A stretch of DNA of 64,000 nucleotides, taken from contig CAVEPA010000001.1 of NCBI GenBank assembly GCA_963617485.1, positions 124,001-188,000 on the forward strand. The letters run 5' to 3'. The notes beneath the pieces are model-generated. The model saw only the letters and a program-made list of their open reading frames with translations. It searched no databases and had not been told where the DNA came from. The position numbers were made by a program, and so were the translations under genes. This stretch comes from UBA1757 sp963617485. Its GTDB lineage: Bacteria > Bacteroidota > Bacteroidia > Bacteroidales > UBA1402. Positions 1 to 8,456 of this stretch are shown in pieces. Numbering within the stretch: position 1 is the stretch's first letter; each line of letters begins with the position of its first letter.

Positions 1-31
1 GCATCAGGGCACATAGAAATAATCTCTTCAT
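1..31 (-). CDS. start of a probable exported protein (cut by window edge)
   Basis: On the minus strand an ATG at 31-29 opens a frame that runs off the window edge. Only ten codons are visible (M-K-R-L-F-L-C-A-L-M). The basic start followed by hydrophobic residues resembles the beginning of a signal peptide. It lies 38 bases downstream of the symporter stop in the same direction, so it may be the third gene of that operon. No function can be given. Confidence 0.35.
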   Translation of the reverse strand, partial: MKRLFLCALM

Positions 32-69
32 TGTAAATAAGTAATAGTCAGTTATGTAAGTTCTTAAAG

Positions 70-1581
70 TCAGTCATTTTTGAGGGCGGGGCGCTTGCAT
101 CTGCTGGCAAGGAACGTGCCAAGGAAACCCACCACGAAGATTACCACCGTACCGATAACGATGGTCAAGTTGCCGTTGAGACGACAGCGGTAAGGCTCCC
201 AAGCCCCCGTAAACAGATAGGGGCTCAGGCTCATCCAGAAGATAACGGCCAAACCGGCCAGCACACCGATAACGGCAGCCGTCTTGTTGACCTTGCGGCT
301 GAGAAAGCCCAAAAGGAAGAGGCCCAGCATACCACCGCTGAAAATGGAAGCCAGTTTCCACCATGTGTCCAGCACACCGTCAACGCCCATCATCAGCAAG
401 GCCACTACAACGCCCAGCGCACCCAAGATAACCGAAGAGCTGTAGAGCACCACCATACCCTCCTTCTCGCCGACATTCTTCTTGAAATGTTTGTAGAAGT
501 CGGTCAAGATGATGGTGGAAGCGCTGTTCAAGCTGGTAGAAACGGTACTCATGCCCGCTGCCATAATGGAAGCAATCATCAAGCCCGTAATGCCGGTTGG
601 CAAGCCATTGACGATGAAATAGGGGAAGACTTGGTCGCCGGCGATGCCTTCGGGCAGCGTGCCTGCAGTTTTGTAGTATACGAATAGTGCCGTACCGATA
701 TAAACGAAAATCAAGGAAACGGGGATATAGAGCAGACCTCCCAAGAGGGTGGAGTTTTTGGCACTCTTGTCGTCCTTGGCCGTCAGATAACGCTGGATAT
801 AGTTCTGGTCGATGCCGTAGTTCTGCAGGTTGGTGAACAGACCATAAATGAGCAGTACCCAGAAAGTCTTTTCCGTCAGGCTACCGCTAAGACTACCCAT
901 GCTGAACTTATGGTACTCGTTACCCACTTGGAAGAGCGTATCCAGCCCACCGGGAATTTTAACCGTGAGCAGGACAGCGCAGGCCACCGCACCCACAATC
1001 AGAATAATGCCCTGAATGGCATCGGTCCAAATCACCGCCTTAATACCGCCCATGGCCGAAAACAGTAGCACAGCCACACCCGTCACGATGATAATGGTGG
1101 GGATGCTCCAGCCTATCATATAGTTGAGCGGCAATGCCAGCAGGAAAAGGATGGAGCCCATACGCGCCAGCTGCGTAAGCAGATAGCACACGGCCACATA
1201 CACGCGAGCCCAGTATCCGAATTTTACCTCCAAATAATGATAGGCCGACACGGAATTCATGCTGCGATAGAGCGGCACGAAGAGCTTCACGGCCAGCCAG
1301 GCGGCTACCGGAATGGACAGGCTGAATACAAAAGGATTCCAGTTGTTGGAATAAGCTTCGCCAGGATAACCCAGAAAGCTGATACTGCTCACGAAGGTGG
1401 CAAAGATGGACATGCCCACCGCCCACGAGGGCAGACTGCCGTTGGCTTTGGTAAACTGGTCGGTGGCCTCTTTGTTCTTACGTCCTCGGAAATAGAACGA
1501 ACAGCCGAAGAGCACAATGCCCACCAGAAAGCCAATAAAGACGATATAATCGATAAGGGTGATACTGGTCTGCATAAGCAT
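70..1581 (-). CDS. sodium:solute symporter family transporter
   Basis: A 503-residue, highly hydrophobic protein with about 13 predicted membrane helices, the normal size for the sodium:solute symporter (SSS) family. It would carry a small organic solute into the cytoplasm with sodium. Family-type stretches include GMSIFATFVSSISFLGYPG near residues 56-74, GGIKAVIWTDAIQG near 178-191 and MAAGMSTVSTSLNS near 340-353. Its ATG overlaps the stop of the upstream lyase gene by one base (TAATG), so the two are translationally coupled. The lyase partner suggests a sialic acid or keto-deoxy sugar acid substrate, but substrate cannot be read from the sequence. It could equally serve a substrate unrelated to sialate. 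Confidence 0.85.
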   Translation of the reverse strand: MLMQTSITLIDYIVFIGFLVGIVLFGCSFYFRGRKNKEATDQFTKANGSLPSWAVGMSIFATFVSSISFLGYPGEAYSNNWNPFVFSLSIPVAAWLAVKLFVPLYRSMNSVSAYHYLEVKFGYWARVYVAVCYLLTQLARMGSILFLLALPLNYMIGWSIPTIIIVTGVAVLLFSAMGGIKAVIWTDAIQGIILIVGAVACAVLLTVKIPGGLDTLFQVGNEYHKFSMGSLSGSLTEKTFWVLLIYGLFTNLQNYGIDQNYIQRYLTAKDDKSAKNSTLLGGLLYIPVSLIFVYIGTALFVYYKTAGTLPEGIAGDQVFPYFIVNGLPTGITGLMIASIMAAGMSTVSTSLNSASTIILTDFYKHFKKNVGEKEGMVVLYSSSVILGALGVVVALLMMGVDGVLDTWWKLASIFSGGMLGLFLLGFLSRKVNKTAAVIGVLAGLAVIFWMSLSPYLFTGAWEPYRCRLNGNLTIVIGTVVIFVVGFLGTFLASRCKRPALKND

Positions 1582-2501
1582 TAGGGATTGACAACCTCGA
1601 TGTTCAAGCTTTCAAGAATCTGGCGCACCTTGGCTCTTTCAGGAGCATTGAACTTCTGGAAAGGCAAAGCCATATAGTCGCTGCAGATACCCATCAGAGA
1701 GCAGGCGCACTTGACACCCTTCAGATAGCTGGAACCGTAACGGCCCACCTTATAGATGGTATTGCTGATGTACATAATCTTCTCCTGCAGCTCGTTCAAA
1801 CGGTCGATATTCTTGGCAACGGCTGCGTTGTACATATCTACGTAAAGTTGCGGAAACATATTGGCACCGCCGTTCACACCGCCATGACCGCCGAAAAGCA
1901 CGGCCTCGCCTGTCAGTTCTTCGGGACCCATCAACAAGGCGAAATCGGGACGGTCTTTCATGGCCTGAATAAGCGAATGGAAGTAAACCAGATTGCCCGA
2001 ACTGTCTTTCAAACCAATAACGTTGGGATGCTCGGCAATGGCCTTCACCGTAGAGGGTTCAATCATCACCTTGACGTGCGAAGGCATATTGTAGAGAAAC
2101 ATCGGCAGGGGCAGCACTTCGGCCAAGCCGTGATAGAAATCAATCAGTTCCTGCTGGGCAGGTGCATAATAGTATGGAGGTGTGCAGACCACAGCGGAAG
2201 CACCGCAATGGAAAGCCTTTTCGGCCAAATTGACGCTCTCTTGGATAGAAGTGTCGGAGACACCCACCAGCACCGGCACACGGCCAGCCACCTGACGGCA
2301 GGTACGTTCAATCATCTCCTTGCGGAGATCGTAGCTGATACTTTGGGCTTCGCCGGTAGTACCCAAGATGAACAGACCATGTACACCACCAGCCAATATA
2401 TGCTCAATCAATCGTTCCAGTCCTGCCACGTCCAAAGTGTTCATATCGGACAAGGGGGTAATCATAGGGGGAACTATGCCCTGGATTTTCAATGATTTCA
2501 T
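1581..2501 (-). CDS. DapA/NanA superfamily aldolase (dihydrodipicolinate synthase/N-acetylneuraminate lyase type)
   Basis: A 306-residue class I aldolase of the DapA/NanA superfamily, full length. The substrate loop GTTGE is at residues 47-51, the catalytic tyrosine lies in LYNMP (Tyr137) and the Schiff-base lysine is in VIGLKDSSG (Lys165). Such enzymes cleave or form pyruvate adducts in the cytoplasm. Two things argue for a catabolic lyase (sialate or 2-keto-3-deoxy acid) rather than lysine biosynthesis: the gene is coupled to a sodium symporter and sits far from lysine genes. The exact substrate remains undecided. It is the first gene of a small operon reading leftward. Confidence 0.8.
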   Translation of the reverse strand: MKSLKIQGIVPPMITPLSDMNTLDVAGLERLIEHILAGGVHGLFILGTTGEAQSISYDLRKEMIERTCRQVAGRVPVLVGVSDTSIQESVNLAEKAFHCGASAVVCTPPYYYAPAQQELIDFYHGLAEVLPLPMFLYNMPSHVKVMIEPSTVKAIAEHPNVIGLKDSSGNLVYFHSLIQAMKDRPDFALLMGPEELTGEAVLFGGHGGVNGGANMFPQLYVDMYNAAVAKNIDRLNELQEKIMYISNTIYKVGRYGSSYLKGVKCACSLMGICSDYMALPFQKFNAPERAKVRQILESLNIEVVNP

Positions 2502-2554
2502 TTGAATGAATTATTAGTGAGCGCGAAGGTAAAAAGAATAAGCTTGAACAACAA

Positions 2555-2580
2555 GAACGGCCCGGAAGTCCGGGCCGTTC
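2555..2580 (-). terminator. hairpin terminator after the methylmalonyl-CoA decarboxylase operon
   Basis: A perfect 12-bp inverted repeat (GAACGGCCCGGA and its complement) surrounds a two-base centre. On the minus strand it lies just after the stop of the beta-subunit gene and is followed by a moderately T-rich stretch. It separates the decarboxylase operon from the lyase-symporter operon downstream. Confidence 0.75.
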
Positions 2581-2621
2581 TCAACATTATTTAACTAGGT
2601 TTAACCTGGCTTTGACAGGCA

Positions 2622-3800
2622 TTAACCCAACATCGACAGCAAGATACCGGCAGCCACAGCCGAACCGATAACGCCGGCCACATTGGGACCCATGGCGTGC
2701 ATCAGCAAGAAGTTGCTGGGATTTTCTTCCTGACCCACCGTTTGGGAAACACGGGCGGCCATAGGCACAGCCGATACACCGGCCGACCCGATAAGCGGAT
2801 TGATTTTTTCCTTGCTGAAGACATTCATCAACTTGGCCAGCAGCACACCGCCGGCAGTACCGCAAGAGAAGGCGATGATACCCATAGCCAGGATAAGCAA
2901 AGTCTTGATGTTCAGGAAGGTATCAGCCGTTGCAGTGGCACCCACGGACAGACCGAGGAAAATAACCACAATGTTCATCAACTCGTTCTGGGCAGTCTTG
3001 CTCAGACGGTCAACCACACCGCATTCCTTCATCAGGTTACCCAACATCAAGCAGCCGATAAGCGAAGCGGCATCGGGCAAGAACAAAGCCACCACCACCG
3101 TAATGACGATGGGGAAGATAATCTTTTCGGTCTTGCTCACCGTACGCAGCTGACTCATCTTGATGGCACGTTCCTTCTTGGTAGTGAGGGCGCGCATGAT
3201 AGGCGGCTGGATAACGGGAACCAAAGCCATATAGCTGTAAGCGGCAATGGCAATCGGGCCCAGCAAGTGGGGAGCCAAACGGGTGGTCAAGAAAATGGAG
3301 GTAGGACCGTCGGCACCGCCGATGATACCGATAGAGGCAGCTTCCTGCTCAGTAAAGCCCAAGGCGTTGGCGGCCAGGAAGGTCATAAAGATACCCAACT
3401 GTGCGGCAGCACCCAGCAACAGGCTCTTGGGGTTGGCGATAAGCGGACCGAAGTCGGTCATGGCACCTACGCCCAAGAAGATAAGGCAGGGATAGAGATT
3501 GGCCTTGACACCGATATAAAGCACATCCAGCAAACCGGCTTCTTTCAAGACGGCACCATAGCTATGATAATCGGGATGGTTGACATCGAGGAAGTTCACC
3601 CAAAGTTCGTTGTGGAACATACCGGCACCGGGCAGGTTGGTCAGCAGCATACCAAAGGCGATAGGAAGCAGCAGCAAGGGTTCGTACTGTTTCTTGATGG
3701 CCAGGTACAGCAAAAGGAAGGAGATGCACAGCATCAAACCCTGTTGCCAGGTGACGTTGGCAACGCCCATGCTTTGAAAAAACAATAAAAGATCTTCCAT
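2622..3800 (-). CDS. mmdB: sodium-pumping decarboxylase beta subunit (methylmalonyl-CoA/oxaloacetate decarboxylase type)
   Basis: A 392-residue polytopic membrane protein of the OadB/MmdB/GcdB family. This subunit decarboxylates carboxybiotin and couples the reaction to sodium export across the inner membrane. The family signatures GVGAMTDFGPLIANPKSLL (about 110-128) and GIIGGADGPTSIFLTTRLAP (about 158-177) are intact. So is the C-terminal segment GSAGVSAVPMAARVSQ (about 336-351), which carries ion-binding residues. It is the last gene of a five-gene operon (epimerase, carboxyltransferase, small gamma subunit, biotin carrier, beta). Neighbours point to methylmalonyl-CoA as substrate, as in the succinate-to-propionate route. 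Confidence 0.93.
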   Translation of the reverse strand: MEDLLLFFQSMGVANVTWQQGLMLCISFLLLYLAIKKQYEPLLLLPIAFGMLLTNLPGAGMFHNELWVNFLDVNHPDYHSYGAVLKEAGLLDVLYIGVKANLYPCLIFLGVGAMTDFGPLIANPKSLLLGAAAQLGIFMTFLAANALGFTEQEAASIGIIGGADGPTSIFLTTRLAPHLLGPIAIAAYSYMALVPVIQPPIMRALTTKKERAIKMSQLRTVSKTEKIIFPIVITVVVALFLPDAASLIGCLMLGNLMKECGVVDRLSKTAQNELMNIVVIFLGLSVGATATADTFLNIKTLLILAMGIIAFSCGTAGGVLLAKLMNVFSKEKINPLIGSAGVSAVPMAARVSQTVGQEENPSNFLLMHAMGPNVAGVIGSAVAAGILLSMLG

Positions 3801-3817
3801 GTTACTATTTTTTCAAG

Positions 3818-4579
3818 TTAGGCAATAACAACCAGCACATCGTCCTGCATAACGGTCTGACCGGGGGTAACCATAATCTTGCTTACCACACCGCTGCAAT
3901 CGGCCATGATGGAATTTTCCATCTTCATGCTTTCGAGGGTGACCAAAGCCTGACCTTCCTTGACGTTCTGACCTTCGCTCACCAGCACCTTAACCACAGA
4001 ACCGGGCAGCGGGCTGACAATCTTCTTGCCACCGGTCACGGGAGCGGCGGGAGCGGCAGCGGGCTTGGGAGCCTCAGCCTTGGGAGCGGCAGGTGCGGCA
4101 GCGGCGACGGGAGCAGCCTTGGGAGCAGCCGGTTCAACGGGAGCCGTCGAAGAAACACCCACAACGGTTTCCATATCAATCAGCTTTTCTTCCTGCATCA
4201 CATTTCTGCCACTTTCCACATAGATGGCCTTGATAACGCCGTCCACTTCGGCCAGCACGTTGTTTTCCATCTTCATCGACTCCATGGTGAGCAACACATC
4301 GTTCTTCTTCACCTTTTGGCCAACACTTACCATCACCTTCATGATGGAGCCGGGCAGCGGCGATTTTACCGACAGAAGGATACCGGCAGCGGGAGCGGCC
4401 GTGCTGCCTGCAGCTTCCTGAAAACGGCGGGCCGATACCACGGCAGGGTTCTTTTCTTCTTTTTCTATGACAACGTTGAAGGGGGTTCCATTCACCACTA
4501 CCTCTACCACATTGTCTTCTATTTCATTGACAGATGTTTCAAAAAGGTTTCCGTCAATTGTGAATTTGAATTCTTTCAT
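3818..4579 (-). CDS. biotin carrier subunit with two biotinyl domains
   Basis: A 253-residue biotin carrier for the sodium-pumping decarboxylase. After an N-terminal segment (1-65) there are two biotinyl domains: about 70-137 with the ESMKMEN motif (biotinylated Lys103) and about 186-253 with ESMKMEN (Lys219). They are joined by an Ala/Pro-rich flexible linker (about 145-185). Usual carriers of this type have a single domain and about 130-150 residues, so this one is a tandem duplication. Carboxyl groups would move from the carboxyltransferase to the beta subunit on these lysines. It lies between the gamma and beta subunit genes. A dedicated biotin ligase gene (birA) is present elsewhere in the window. 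Confidence 0.93.
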   Translation of the reverse strand: MKEFKFTIDGNLFETSVNEIEDNVVEVVVNGTPFNVVIEKEEKNPAVVSARRFQEAAGSTAAPAAGILLSVKSPLPGSIMKVMVSVGQKVKKNDVLLTMESMKMENNVLAEVDGVIKAIYVESGRNVMQEEKLIDMETVVGVSSTAPVEPAAPKAAPVAAAAPAAPKAEAPKPAAAPAAPVTGGKKIVSPLPGSVVKVLVSEGQNVKEGQALVTLESMKMENSIMADCSGVVSKIMVTPGQTVMQDDVLVVIA

Positions 4580-4583
4580 TGTC

Positions 4584-4949
4584 TTAACGATGTAAATTGT
4601 TTATACCATAAATCTTTGAACTCCAGGGAGAGTAGCGACGGTCTACCTTCTTGGTGGTAACAGACGAAGGCTCTTCGTCGTGAACTCCACTGTAGTAAAG
4701 GTGCAGGGACATGGCAATGGCGGCCATGGCATTGCCCGTCAGGGTGATACCCTCCGACTTGATTCTCTGCTGTACAGCCACACCCGAATCGCGGGCTTCC
4801 TTGGGCTTGGGGGCTTTCACTCTGGGTTTCATCACCACGCCGAAAACATTCATCAGCAGGATGAGCACCACCAACAGCACAAACACCATCACAAAACCCA
4901 CAATGGTAATCAACCATACATGCGGCCAGTTAACCGATAATATCAACAT
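4584..4949 (-). CDS. OadG-type small membrane subunit of the decarboxylase
   Basis: A 121-residue protein with one N-terminal membrane helix (about residues 12-36), then a charged segment (VMKPRVKAPKPKEARDSG) and a soluble tail. This matches the gamma/delta subunits (OadG/MmdD) that anchor and stabilise sodium-pumping decarboxylases. Sequence conservation in this family is low, so the call rests mainly on topology and on its place between the carboxyltransferase and the biotin carrier genes (gaps of 12 and 4 bases). The tail also contains LTGNAMAAIAMSLHLYY, of a kind common in Bacteroidota members. Confidence 0.8.
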   Translation of the reverse strand: MLILSVNWPHVWLITIVGFVMVFVLLVVLILLMNVFGVVMKPRVKAPKPKEARDSGVAVQQRIKSEGITLTGNAMAAIAMSLHLYYSGVHDEEPSSVTTKKVDRRYSPWSSKIYGINNLHR

Positions 4950-4961
4950 AAAGCACGAGGT

Positions 4962-6521
4962 TTAGAGAGGAATGTTACTGTGTTTCTTCAAAGGATTCGT
5001 CAGACGTTTGGTCTGCAGATTCTCGAAGGCGCGTACCACGCGGGCACGGGTATTGCGAGGCTCAATAACATCGTCGATGTAGCCACGGTTGGCAGCCTGA
5101 TAGGGAGAAGCGAACTTTTCGGTATATTCAGCCTCCTTCTCGGCGATGAAAGCCTTTCTTTCTTCGGGATCCTCGATAGCCTTGATAGCCTTGGCTTGCA
5201 GCACACCAACGGCACCGCTGGCACCCATAACGGCAATTTCAGCATTGGGCCATGCGTAGCACATATCACCACGCAACTGCTTGCAAGACATCACGATATG
5301 CGAGCCGCCATAAGACTTGCGGATGGTAACCGTCACCTTGGGCACAGTAGCTTCGCCGTAAGCGAACATCAACTTGGCACCGTGATCAATAATACCGGCA
5401 TATTCCTGACCAGTACCGCAGAGGAAACCGGGAACGTCTACCAAGGTAAGAATCTGGATATTGAAAGCATCGCAGAAGCGTACAAAACGGGCAGCCTTGC
5501 GCGAAGCGTCGCAATCGAGCACACCGGCAAGCCAGTTGGGCTGGTTGGCGATGATACCGGTAGAACGTCCGTTGAAACGTGCGAAACCGCAGATGATGTT
5601 CTTGGCATAGTCTTTCTGAACTTCCATGAAGTCGCCGTTGTCTACGATATTGTAGATAATGTCCTTCATGTTGTAAGGCTTGTTGGGATCGGCGGGAACT
5701 ATTTCGTTCAGCACGTCTTCCTTGCGGACGGGATCATCGGTGCAAGCCAGTTGGGGAGCTTCTTCCATATTGTTTTGGGGGATGAAGCCGATAAGACGGC
5801 GAACTTCGGCCAAAGCTTCTTCTTCGGTAGCGGCCACGAAATGCGTCACACCCGACTTGGTGGCGTGAACCTTGGCACCGCCCAGGTCTTCAACGCTGAC
5901 ATCTTCGCCCGTTACACTCTTGACAACCTTCGGACCGGTGATGAACATATAGGAGTTCTTTTCGGTCATCATGATGAAGTCGGTAAGGGCGGGGCTGTAA
6001 ACGGCACCACCGGCGCAGGGGCCAAAGATGACGGAGATTTGGGGAACCACACCCGAAGCCAAAATATTACGCTCGAAAATTTCGGCATAGCCGGCCAATG
6101 CGCAGGCACCTTCCTGGATACGGGCACCGCCCGAGTCGTTCAAACCGATAATGGGAGCACCCATCTTCATGGCCATATCCATCACCTTGCAGATTTTCTG
6201 AGCCATGGTCTCGGACAGCGAACCGCCGATAACGGTGGCATCCTGAGCGAAAACATAGACCAGACGGCCGTCGATGGTACCGGAACCTACGGCAACACCG
6301 TCACCGAGGAACACCTTCTTTTCCATACCGAAATCGGTGCAACGATGGGTAAGGAACATATCAACTTCCTCGAACGAACCCGGATCGAGCAACATATTGA
6401 TACGTTCACGGGCGGTATAGGAACCTTTGGCATGATGCTTTTCAATGGCCTTTTCGCCACCGCCCTGAGCAGCCAGCTGACGGTTGTCGACCAGCTTTTT
6501 GATTTTATCTTGATTCGTCAT
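4962..6521 (-). CDS. mmdA: methylmalonyl-CoA decarboxylase carboxyltransferase (alpha) subunit
   Basis: A 519-residue acyl-CoA carboxyltransferase with the two crotonase-like halves of the family. Typical motifs are ARERINMLLDPGSFEEVD (37-54), GLNDSGGARIQEG (about 127-139), FGPCAGGAVYSPALTDF (about 166-182) and VDVPGFLCGTGQEY (about 363-376). It transfers CO2 from methylmalonyl-CoA to the biotin carrier, giving propionyl-CoA, or the reverse in propionyl-CoA carboxylase. The sodium-pump subunits in the same operon favour the decarboxylase role. It is cytoplasmic and associated with the membrane complex. It starts 8 bases after the epimerase gene. Confidence 0.93.
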   Translation of the reverse strand: MTNQDKIKKLVDNRQLAAQGGGEKAIEKHHAKGSYTARERINMLLDPGSFEEVDMFLTHRCTDFGMEKKVFLGDGVAVGSGTIDGRLVYVFAQDATVIGGSLSETMAQKICKVMDMAMKMGAPIIGLNDSGGARIQEGACALAGYAEIFERNILASGVVPQISVIFGPCAGGAVYSPALTDFIMMTEKNSYMFITGPKVVKSVTGEDVSVEDLGGAKVHATKSGVTHFVAATEEEALAEVRRLIGFIPQNNMEEAPQLACTDDPVRKEDVLNEIVPADPNKPYNMKDIIYNIVDNGDFMEVQKDYAKNIICGFARFNGRSTGIIANQPNWLAGVLDCDASRKAARFVRFCDAFNIQILTLVDVPGFLCGTGQEYAGIIDHGAKLMFAYGEATVPKVTVTIRKSYGGSHIVMSCKQLRGDMCYAWPNAEIAVMGASGAVGVLQAKAIKAIEDPEERKAFIAEKEAEYTEKFASPYQAANRGYIDDVIEPRNTRARVVRAFENLQTKRLTNPLKKHSNIPL

Positions 6522-6529
6522 TATGTAAT

Positions 6530-6943
6530 TTATTTAGGTTGTTCACACAGTTCAGTCAAAACGCCACAAGTGCTCTTGGGATGCAAGAAAGCGATCATTA
6601 AGTTTTCCGCGCCCTTGCGGGGAGCCTTGTCAATAAGCTGCAAACCGGCAGCTTCCGCTTCTTTCAAAGCTTCTGCCACGCTGTCGACGTTGAAGGCAAC
6701 ATGGTGTACACCGCCACGACCGTTGTTCTTTTCGATGAACTTGGCAATGGTAGAATCGGGAGAAGTCGGCTCAAGCAGTTCGATTTTCACTTCGCCAATC
6801 TTAAAGAAAGCGGTCTTTACCTTTTGGTCGGCAACTTCTTCGATACTGTAGCACTTGCTACCTGACAGAAATTCAAAGAAAGGGATAGTGGCGTCCAAAG
6901 ACGTAACGGCTATACCCAGATGTTCAATGTGAGTTGGTTTCAT
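6530..6943 (-). CDS. mce: methylmalonyl-CoA epimerase
   Basis: A 137-residue protein of the vicinal-oxygen-chelate fold, the usual size for methylmalonyl-CoA epimerase. It interconverts the (R) and (S) forms of methylmalonyl-CoA, linking the B12-dependent mutase to the decarboxylase encoded just downstream. Metal ligands expected from the family are visible: His near residue 8 (IEHLGIAV), the GGVHHVAFNV segment near 76-85, and Glu near the C-terminus (GVLTELCEQ). It is the first clear gene of the propionate operon. The mutase itself is not in this window. Confidence 0.93.
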   Translation of the reverse strand: MKPTHIEHLGIAVTSLDATIPFFEFLSGSKCYSIEEVADQKVKTAFFKIGEVKIELLEPTSPDSTIAKFIEKNNGRGGVHHVAFNVDSVAEALKEAEAAGLQLIDKAPRKGAENLMIAFLHPKSTCGVLTELCEQPK

Positions 6944-6978
6944 AAAGATTGTTAGATAAATAGTTGTTTTATAGATGA

Positions 6979-7461
6979 TTACTTACATTCACGCAGACGG
7001 TCGCGCAGTATCTTCTCGTTCTCGGCAGGCCAGTAGCCGCAGTCGAGCTCGACAAATACCGATGTGTAGGGGATGAGCGATTCAGTCTTGACCACCACCA
7101 CATTAAAGAGCTTGGAGGCGGCATCGAGTTTAGCAAAGACATCGTCGTGGGGAATTTGTTTTACCAGGCAAGATTTTGTCAGGTCGGCCAAGTCGGCTTT
7201 CAGCTTTTCGCTGCCTTGGGCCAAATCGTCACTCATGCAGGAGAGTTCCTTGTCGAGATAGATGATGGGACGGACATGAGGTTCGTTTGCCAGCAAATCG
7301 AGGACGGTTTTAAGTGCGGTAAGCAGTTCTTCGCCGGAATTGATGTACTGTATGCCGGGTGACGACTGCAAAGGATAGGCCTTGTCGACCACGAGAATCC
7401 AGTTGCGATGGCCCAACAGGGGCAGCAATTGGCTCAGTTCTTTTTCGTAGTTCATTGTCAT
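6979..7461 (-). CDS. conserved protein, possibly RbsD/FucU-like
   Basis: A 160-residue soluble protein with no signal peptide. The N-terminal segment (LLPLLGHRNWILVVDKAYP) and the C-terminal part (VVVVKTESLIPYTSVFVELDCGYW) resemble the RbsD/FucU sugar mutarotase fold, where an aromatic residue and acid near the C-terminus bind sugar. The similarity is judged by eye and is weak. It lies 35 bases upstream of the epimerase in the same direction, so it may be cotranscribed with the propionate operon, though a functional link is not obvious. The start at 7461 precedes a plausible alternative two codons later. Confidence 0.5.
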   Translation of the reverse strand: MTMNYEKELSQLLPLLGHRNWILVVDKAYPLQSSPGIQYINSGEELLTALKTVLDLLANEPHVRPIIYLDKELSCMSDDLAQGSEKLKADLADLTKSCLVKQIPHDDVFAKLDAASKLFNVVVVKTESLIPYTSVFVELDCGYWPAENEKILRDRLRECK

Positions 7462-7528
7462 TGGGTTTATCCCCGCCTTGCGCAGGGAAATTTTGCGGCG
7501 AAAATAATCAAATTCTCGCTGAGTTCAT

Positions 7529-7536
7529 TATCTTTG
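7529..7536 (+). promoter_or_regulatory. candidate -7 element (TATCTTTG)
   Basis: TATCTTTG fits the Bacteroidota TAnnTTTG element and lies 33 bases before the ATG at 7569. A clean -33 TTTG at the expected 19-21 base spacing is not seen. It would drive the operon running from 7569 to 14104. Confidence 0.4.
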
Positions 7537-7568
7537 TCCGCAAATTTTTTGACAAAAAACAGCGCTTC

Positions 7569-8453
7569 ATGAAAAAGAACAGCACCCTATATATTCTGCT
7601 CGCATCCATCGCCATTCTGGCAGCCTTGAGCATCGTCCTTATCGTCTCCAACCACCAGAAGAAAGATATCATCCAAGACTTGAGCGAACAGTTCGAAATG
7701 GAAAGGGAAGCTTTGGAAGAAGATTATTCACAACTGGCCCTGCAATACGAAGACTACGGCATACGCATACAAAACGACTCCCTGGCCCAGCTGCTCGATG
7801 CCGAAAGAACCAAGAACCTGCGTTTGGTAGACGAAATCAAAACCCTGAAGGTAAACAACGCACGCCGGCTTTCGCAATTGCGCCGCGAACTGGAAACTGC
7901 CCGCAGCGTCATGCGTTCCTATGTAGTGCAGATTGACTCGCTCAACACGGCCAATACCAAGCTGCGTCAAGAAAATGCCGCCATGACGGCCCAGTACAAA
8001 CAAGCGCAAGAAACGGTAAACCAGTTGGCGAAAGAAAAGGAGGTGCTCAGCGAAAAGGTGATGCTGGCTTCCATGCTCGAAGCCCGCGACATCAGCGTGC
8101 GCTGCCTCAACGACAAGGGCCGCCAGGTGAAGCGCATCGCCCGTACCGCCATCATCGAGTTCAAGATGGTGCTGAGCAAGAACATTTCGGCTCCCGTCGG
8201 TCAGAAGAACATCTACCTGCGCATCACCCAGCCCGACGGGCAACTGCTGCTGAAAAGCAATTACGAGAACTTCAGTTTTGACGGTTACCTGATACCCTGC
8301 TCCGCCCTGCGCAGCATCGAATGGGACGGCGAGGAACAAGCCGTGGCCATCTATTGGCAAGTGGAAGAATTCCTGCATCCCGGCCTTTACCGCGCCGACT
8401 TCTTTGCCGATGGCTATCTTATCGGAAGTCAAGAGTTTACCCTCAACAACTAA
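7569..8453 (+). CDS. membrane-anchored coiled-coil protein of unknown function
   Basis: The start is placed at the ATG at 7569 (M-K-K-N-S-T), which opens directly into a membrane helix (about residues 6-25) and follows a promoter-like element; the open frame extends further upstream without a better start. The 294-residue product has a single N-terminal anchor, a long charged coiled coil (about 30-180, e.g. LRRELETARSVMRSYVVQIDSLN) and a beta-rich C-terminal domain ending in LYRADFFADGYLIGSQEFTL. The bulk probably lies in the periplasm. It sits 3 bases before a large secreted protein, so the two are cotranscribed. I do not recognise the family beyond this architecture. Confidence 0.75.
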   Translation: MKKNSTLYILLASIAILAALSIVLIVSNHQKKDIIQDLSEQFEMEREALEEDYSQLALQYEDYGIRIQNDSLAQLLDAERTKNLRLVDEIKTLKVNNARRLSQLRRELETARSVMRSYVVQIDSLNTANTKLRQENAAMTAQYKQAQETVNQLAKEKEVLSEKVMLASMLEARDISVRCLNDKGRQVKRIARTAIIEFKMVLSKNISAPVGQKNIYLRITQPDGQLLLKSNYENFSFDGYLIPCSALRSIEWDGEEQAVAIYWQVEEFLHPGLYRADFFADGYLIGSQEFTLNN

Positions 8454-8456
8454 GCT

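Noticed and set aside
4026..4150. Low-complexity repeats in the biotin carrier gene
   Set aside because: They encode the Ala/Pro linker between biotinyl domains, common in such proteins.
4980..6851. A 623-codon frame opposite the carboxyltransferase and epimerase genes
   Set aside because: It lies wholly over well-conserved genes on the other strand, has no recognisable domain and no start site signals; it results from codon composition.
7462..7568. Possible cobalamin riboswitch before the BtuB/BtuG-like operon
   Set aside because: The 107-base gap is too short and shows no B12-box-like element or conserved stem pattern.
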